Origin: Ischnura elegans
Lineage: Eukaryota; Arthropoda; Insecta; Odonata; Coenagrionidae
DNA: 64,000 nucleotides
Reading direction: 5' to 3'
Assembly (NCBI RefSeq): GCF_921293095.1
Contig: NC_060259.1
Location: forward strand, 42,947,812 to 43,011,811
In this document: piece after piece, positions 57,569-64,000 of the stretch
Layout of the letters: the number at the start of each line of letters is the position of its first letter
How positions within the stretch are numbered: the stretch's first letter is position 1
Translations under genes and position numbers: made by a program
The notes under the pieces: model-generated
The model's database searches: none
What the model saw: the letters and a program-made list of their open reading frames with translations, nothing else
What the model was told of the DNA's origin: nothing

Positions 57569-57955
57569 GGACTGCACAGAGGAAGCCCAAAACCATCCCG
57601 TAGAAGGCCGATTTCTATTGCAACTTCGGTCGCATTTTAATCGGTTTTCAAAAATGTCCACGGCGCGGAGATTAGTGAAATGCGATTCAAATTGTTCCAA
57701 TATTTTGCAGTATAGTGTTTGTAATTGCGAGGAGTAGCATGGAAAAGCTATTAATTGGATAGATCGCAGCATCATGTAAATATATTTTGGCTAACATCCC
57801 TGATTATTCCTTGTTTTCCTGTGAAACTCGGATCAATTTGTCCTTCAGCGACACAAGTGGCGACTTTTGTAAACCCAATTAAATACGCGGTGGTTGACTA
57901 CACACATAAAGGTCAACCTGAGGATCTTCTTTTGTAACACTCGTGATTGTAATAT
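57569..57955. mobile_element. Internal fragment of the 52306-53107 family
   Basis: Parallels 52505-52905 throughout (GGGGACTGCA, CGGTCGCATTTTAATCGG, GTCCRCGGCGCGG, TCGGATCAATTTGTC, GAGGATCT). Both terminal inverted repeats are absent. Flanks 56650-57568 and 57956-58585 contain no recognised gene. Confidence 0.8.
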
Positions 57956-58585
57956 CGTTATGATGGGAAGGGTAAGAATGTAATGTGACTTTAGCTGATA
58001 CCAATTTGACTAGTCTCGTCCATCCCCTAGTACTTGCTTCTCTTATGGTTTGAATTAGGTAAATTGGTTTTGGAAAATAAGTTTTATGATGTGGCGCTTT
58101 TGGGGAATTCTTCTAAAATCCTCAACTGCCTTTCCCCGGAATATAGATGCGTCTCATTTATTTTTAATTTCGTCAACTGTACATGGCAGGTTCGCAGAAA
58201 TTGTCGACTCCGGTGGAAATATTGGTCACCAATGTGAAGACGTCATAATGCGTCTCTGAGTTCCTAAGGGCGGTCGTCTGAATGCTTTATCTCTCTCTAA
58301 GTGGGACAGACAGCGACTACGAAACAGCCTCCACTGTTGGAGGTTGCTAAACTCTACTACTACCATCATCAGCAATATTTGATCCAATTAAGAAATTCAC
58401 TGCGATCCCGATGAAACTGAAACATCAACATACATGCGATAGGGTTAAGAAGTTGCGACGTATCAAAAACAGAAAATGGGTGCCTCGTTATTTTTTAAAC
58501 TCGAACACAATGGACATTAAAAATATATTCTATTTCTTTTCCAACGTGCATCCAACCACCAAGTAAGAGGCAGCTGAATCTCTGG

Positions 58586-58958
58586 CTATGCAATTGAAGC
58601 GTATTTCTCTTTATTCTGGATATTGCTTATTACGTCGAGCTTGTTTTTGTTGGAATCGCTAAAATCTCGTCTCTTTATCGGCTTATTCGCCCCAATGACA
58701 GCTAACTCGTCCGATGTTGGCTGGCTTGTTTTTGTCGAAACGCTGGGAGATGGATTGCTTTCTATAGGGAACGAGGAAGGGAAGGCGTGGGAGAGACTAC
58801 TCAGTGGATGCATTGCCGAGGACAAAACGTCAGGGCCGGCGAGGAGGTAGGTGCGATTTCTGCAGCGTATGGGTCTAGGAACCTCCTGGTACGGAGCGAT
58901 ATAATTCAAGGCGCTGTCATATCGACCACCTCCTGGAGAGGACCGTAGTTGAGGGGTG
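58586..58958 (-). CDS. Unidentified protein, probable terminal exon
   Basis: After a TTACTTTTCCAG acceptor the frame is open for 123 codons to a TAG at 58586-58588. It reads QLRSSPGGGRYDSALNYIAP, then PYQEVPRPIRC and YLLAGPDVLSSAMHPLSSL, a Ser/Pro-rich stretch, and a charged end with KPIKRRDF and SNKNKLDVI. Codon use is richer in G+C than the surroundings, which supports real coding. I do not recognise the family. There is no signal peptide or membrane segment in this part, and the serine/proline-rich, charged C-terminus looks like a disordered tail. The preceding exon, which must end in phase 2, was not found. The reading could be chance. Confidence 0.4.
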
Positions 58959-61900
58959 CTGGAAAAGTAAATCGAAAGCCAGATCTTTCTGTTACTTAGC
59001 GACTATGCATAATAATAATAATTACCTTTATTCGGGCGAGGTTGAGACTAAAAAGTCCACTATGGAAGGAATGGACGAGGACACAAGGATGAAAGGAAAG
59101 ATGCACACTCACACAATAGCAGGAAAGAGACAGGAACATGCGTTTCGGGGCACGCTGAGCCCAAGTGAAATAAGTCAATTTGGCCAATTTTTAGCCTCTA
59201 ATTTCTGGCTTTTTTCCATCTACCGCAGCACCGTTGTCTTCGTCCTTTTTCCATTTTATGTTCCTATCCCTTTCTCTCCTTACCTGCGAATTTATTTGTA
59301 TAAAGGTAAATATAAATTTACAGTAAAAATGTGACACTAGCTATTCAAATGTAATAATCAATAAAAAATTGGAAAAGATAGTAAATAAATCTCTATTAAA
59401 TTTAACTGGAAGAATTGAACTATAATTGAATTTAAACGAAAGAGACGAAATAAACCCTTTCCCCCAAAAAATTCACACCAACCCTGATCACAGATCTTAA
59501 TTAAGCTGATATATTATTAGTAAAATATTAGTGAATTCAGCTAATATATAAATAATAAAATATTAGTGAAATTTCACACAAGATAGTAAAGTATATGTGG
59601 ACATCTTGTGTAAAAATGTATCTGCTTGTGGGAAAAACATGAGGAAGGGAATAATGTCCACCAGCTAAAAAAACCCCCCTGCAGGAGAACGCCAACACAG
59701 AAGGGGGGCGTGAAAAACGTGTGAAAACCTGATGTGATAAAACTGATTTAAGGAAGAGGTATGATCACAGGCGTTGGAGGCAGAAGGCAATAGCTTTCGG
59801 TGCGGTTGTCGATATTCGGAGCGAGCCCAACGGTTTGAATCACGGCAGTTATTTTTAAATTAAACATTTATTTATTCCAATTTACCCATGGAAAAGAACC
59901 TCATGTGACTTTATTCTCTACCAAATGAGAATTTTATCTGTGTCCCTGTTGCTCATTACTTTACAGCAAATGCCGAATCTGGTTTACTTTCCGTTTTTTT
60001 CAGTAGAGATTCGCCATTTTCCATTTCACCCGCTTTATTTTGCATGGAGCAAATGGCAATTCTCCTCAAATCCTCCTATGAGATTAACGTCACCGTTGTT
60101 ACATGCCCTCTGAGCTCGGGCAATAGATTTTTCATAATATAGAATTCAACATCGAAGTACTTCGACATAGACAATTTAACATCGAAGCGGAGACGGCAAA
60201 CGTAACCCAAGGCTGAGTAAAGCCTCAAGAAAGAATCCATTATAGTGCATTTCTTTCTTTTTTCGTACAAAACTGCCATCAACTACATCTAGATTATTTG
60301 AATACTTTTTGTAAGTATAGTATGAAAGCGTAAATTTTGGGAACCATCAAAAGAACATTTTAAAATCCTGTCAAATGAATTTCATACGAGTGTAAAAGTG
60401 TAAGCTTTTCAACGATGTGAAAATTAATATAAATAAACAAAGTTTTGTATTTGTAAAAAATATGGGAACCTTACTTTTGGTACAACCCTCGTATATAGAG
60501 CCAATTTTCACAAACAGGTCGTAAGAACACAAAAATGCTTGTTGCGATGGCAGGTCTTGAAAATCTACAGATTTTAGTATTAAAATACTAATGATATCTC
60601 CAGTTTTCCGATTGTAGACTTCAATTCGAAGGTGAAATAGTCATCAATCTAATACACCTACTCGGTGGATACCTGAAAGATGCAGAATCATCAATTACTC
60701 CGCGGTAATCCTGGAATCAAATTCGAAAATTATCTTGTAAATTGCACCGTACCGATATACCTTCATTTCACTTGTCCAAAATGCCTTCGGGTTTCTATCT
60801 AAAGATTCCACCAATATTTTTGGTTTTTATTTCATTCAATGCCTCCCTAGGAGTTTTCTTTGTCTCTCTAATTAATTTAAAAAAATAATTTTCACGCCTT
60901 TTTTATTTTTGCTTGCAATCTGAATGCCGCAATTTGAATACACCAAATGTATCCAAAAGGAGAGGTTGAGAGTCGAGAATTCCATTGTCCCAGATTCACG
61001 TTAAAATTTGTTAAAAATGCTTCCAATCACAGTACTCTAAGTACGACCTCGTGTCTTTAACCGGGAAAGCAATGGTTTTGGAGATAGAGTTGAATACGAT
61101 CTTCACGCGCCGGGCGCGACGATGTAGTGCTCTGAGATACATAAATTTGCGGTCGAAAAATGCGTGTCATATTTTCCTGCAAGTTAATGTTAACAATGCA
61201 TAATTAACTTATGTAATTTATGCATAATACTATCCTATATTTTATGACCGCATGATTTGAATAGATATTTGTAGTCGATTCAATACAATTATTCACTCTG
61301 ATTAGTTATTTTATTTTTGATTTTAATATTATTGTTACCACTGTTATTGCGTTTGGATTTGAGCCAGGAAATTTGCTGTTCTCTAAAATAAAAAATTAGT
61401 CTTTTTTATGTTTTTTTTTGCTGTCTGCAGATATCAATAGCTTTTATCAATATTTCGGAAATTGTTTTGCCCACTCCAAAGGAAATGTTTGCCTCTTCTT
61501 CTCTATGGCAAGTGGTTCAAATTTTACTTCCCAAATCAGTAGTCATTTGAATCCTTAGGTACTTCTGCAGCGAAATGCAAATCTTGTGTTTTGCTTCTTA
61601 AATAAACGGAGCAACTGTAATTCCGTTATCGGTCTCGCCGCCCAAAATGTTCAATGAGCTCTGCTAGCTTATTTTGTCCTTCTATAAGCAATTTTATCGA
61701 TGCCTTGAGGAAAGCTGAGCAGCGCGACTGAAGCACTTTTGATTAATTTATTAAGCAATTATAATTTTTGAAATTACTTTTTAAAAATATGAGCGGTCTG
61801 AATTTATTATTGTGTTCTGATTCAATTTTAAACTAAATATTATTTATTATACATTGTATTCGCAGACTATGAGCTAAAAATAATACTTGTTTGAATAGTT

Positions 61901-63859
61901 CATTTTGTAATGCGTATGCCTTGGAATTCGTTACTTTTCCGAGAATAATATGTCGTTTTATATTAAAAAAGATAATATGGAATGGCGTCTCTGTACTACA
62001 CCTTCTTAGGGTAACATAGTAAACACATTGGTTCGATTGCATGCACCTATGCTATGCATGAATGCGGTCATCTTGATCAAAAAAAGCTTCTAGCAGCCAT
62101 TTTATGGCTTTTAAGGAGAAATGTCGTTAAAGAAAGCCTATCGTATTCAAATTGTTTTCTTATTGGTCCTGTGAAAGCTACTGACCAAACGCTTCACGTA
62201 TGGAGCTATAAAATCGCTAAAAGTGAACAGCTTTATACAACTGGACTAAGAAACTCTAACGCGCAAGATATTCTGCCGATGTCACATTAACACTTTATTG
62301 TCGTGTACTGGAGATTGAATAAAGGACAATCCAGTCATTTCATTTACTTAATCATGCTCAAAAACAGCAAAATAAACGCTTGAAGCGTCATTTTACAGTG
62401 CACGTATTGGGAACATGCTATCGATGATTTTGCTTAATTATTCTGATTAGAAATGTATCTTTTTCAAAATTTGAAACAAAAGGTTGTCGAAAGGGTCGTT
62501 GTGCTGAATTGGAGAATCTAGGAGTTTTTTTTATCCAAACGCGATTTTTCAACCTCAATCTTGGCCATTTCGTTTGATCTCAGAAACGTCACTACCGGCC
62601 TATGATAACGTTATCCGTCCCATGTTAAATACTTTTATCTAAGGCCGGTAAAATTGGAAAGGCACGCCCTTGAACGTGAACAAAGCATCTCAATCAGTTG
62701 ATCTTTCGTAAAACAATTTAGTGGTATCGTATGGTTCCAAGCGGTGATCCCAAAACTTTTATATGCGTGCATTTGTAAGTTTTTACTGCTAATAATTCAA
62801 TCCTGTACTGTAAGTAGAGTTTTCGGGATTATTTCTTCAATTCAAATGTGTATTTTGAATGTTTTTCGTATGAAAAATAAACATGTGTTTGCGCGCACTT
62901 TATTATGAAAAAAATTTTTCTTTCAATTAATCGATATTTTTGCCAAAATTTCGATTTTTGTTGAAAGTTCGAGCTTTTAATTTCGATTAAAAGCGATTGC
63001 TCGAAAAATCGATTTTGACCGATATTTTTCCGCCACCACTCTCGCATACTCTTCCGAGCTCCTTGCTGTTATTTTTTGCGAAACATCTAGACCATCATAT
63101 TCCCCACCGTTAGGTTATGGTGCATGAACTTTGGCTCAAAACTACCTCTCTGCTTTACTACCGTGATGAGGAAACATATGCCAAATTTGAATCCCGTATT
63201 GTTTTCTTGAAAATCTCATCTCGGAAAGCATGCTGGATGGTCTCTAAAATAAATACGATATTAATTCCGTGGAAAATTACTATGGAGAGGATGTAAACGT
63301 GTGACTATATATTGCGCTCCTGACTTCACTGCAAAGGAATACCGAGTCACCCTCAAGTTTAAGTCACCCTCAAGAAACGTCGGCAGCGATGGAGATGGAG
63401 CTCACCCGGATGTAAACCCCAGAAGAATTCACTGCCATCATACGCCGGGAAAAAGTGAAATCTTACACCCTCAAGTTCATTTGTCTTTTCCGGTGGATGG
63501 AATTTCTTGGTGGATGGATATTCCAGACTTAACCACTGGGTCAACTTCTCTGTACGATCTTTTGATTTTGATAATGATGAAATTGTAGATTATGATTATA
63601 ATTAAAAATATTACTTAAATAAATTATTCATATATCTAAAAATAAAAATAACTACAGTAAAAAATCAGACGCTAACACTCTCAGTAAAATTTATTTTTAA
63701 TTAATAAATCCAAATTGATGGTTACCACGATATTTAATATCCTAGCTACAATCGATAAGCAGAGTGCAAATTAGGTACCTATGTCAAATTCTTGCCTTTT
63801 CTTTTCGTTTTTGTGTAATAGCATTCTTTTTATATTTTATTTTTGTGAGAAATCATTGT
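58959..63859. other. Long AT-rich stretch without supported gene
   Basis: Short frames only. Microsatellite AATAATAATAAT near 59010; a minus-strand frame at 60076-60282 and a plus-strand frame at 63301-63588 are unrecognised. May include upstream introns of the GST gene and of the unknown gene. Confidence 0.3.
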
Positions 63860-63960
63860 GAAAAATCGTTCATGCCTTCATGTATAAATTTATGGTAACC
63901 ATTATTAATTTCCCTGATAAACATGTTAGATAATATCGAAACATCGGCAAACATTCATGC
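63860..63960 (+). repeat. Second copy of the 38595-38715 repeat
   Basis: Matches the landmarks TTCATGCCTTCATGTAT and CGAAACATCGGCAAA at similar spacing. Boundaries unknown. Confidence 0.5.
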
Positions 63961-64000
63961 TTTTCTTTTCCTAGTTTAAAGTATACCGGGACTAGCCGCG

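Noticed and set aside
59005-59334. 109-residue plus-strand frame
   Set aside because: Begins in a microsatellite, no recognisable motif and AT-rich composition like the surroundings.
1-64000. CRISPR arrays, rRNA genes, bacterial operons
   Set aside because: No regularly spaced identical repeats, no conserved rRNA segments, and all recognised genes are spliced.

Overview
This window reads as AT-rich eukaryotic DNA from an arthropod, most likely an insect. Genes have spliced exons with GT...AG introns. One gene is a short-chain glutathione S-transferase of insect type. The intergenic DNA is a dense, nested mosaic of hAT, PIF/Harbinger, P, ISL2EU-like, mariner, piggyBac and Tigger/pogo-like DNA transposons, with decayed LINE pieces. 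I see no bacterial operons, rRNA or CRISPR.

Host genes are few. (1) 15131-15582, + strand: a complete two-exon, 90-residue UPF0390 / C19orf53-like basic protein with a CRE octamer upstream. (2) 48576-51429, - strand: the last three exons of a glutathione S-transferase; the N-terminal exon was not found. (3) 58586-58958, - strand: a probable terminal exon of an unidentified gene.

Layout. 1-5200: GC-rich promoter-like patch, two copies of a 663-bp MITE (MITE-1), a LINE scrap, hAT MITEs and an older repeat. 5201-10117: a 4.9-kb element with AT target duplications carrying a THAP gene (-) and what looks like the start of its YqaJ-type partner gene (+), both decayed. 11653-14744: a 3.1-kb P element with 29-bp inverted repeats and a perfect 8-bp target duplication, carrying THAP exons and sitting just upstream of the UPF0390 promoter. 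16490-18640: mariner relic split by a palindromic insertion, then a LINE relic. 19189-19951: Tigger/pogo-like MITE. 21263-24994: a PIF/Harbinger element with inverted repeats, TTA duplications, an apparently intact DDE transposase and a convergent MADF/Myb-like accessory gene; the two genes sit in each other's introns. It split a degenerate satellite-like region (21120-27200). 27870-31000: pogo-like MITE, tRNA-like SINE head, YqaJ-nuclease scrap and a dead piggyBac transposase. 31400-38410: several MITEs, two more MITE-1 copies and a 5'-truncated LINE. 38410-64000: mostly non-coding, with hAT MITEs, the GST exons, a Harbinger-like 802-bp element with a partial second copy, a GATATC-rich MITE and the unknown exon.

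The most striking system is the Harbinger element: both protein partners are readable, the termini carry iterated GATGATCGC motifs, and the two genes are mutually intronic. Family names and motifs come from reading and memory only; nothing was searched.
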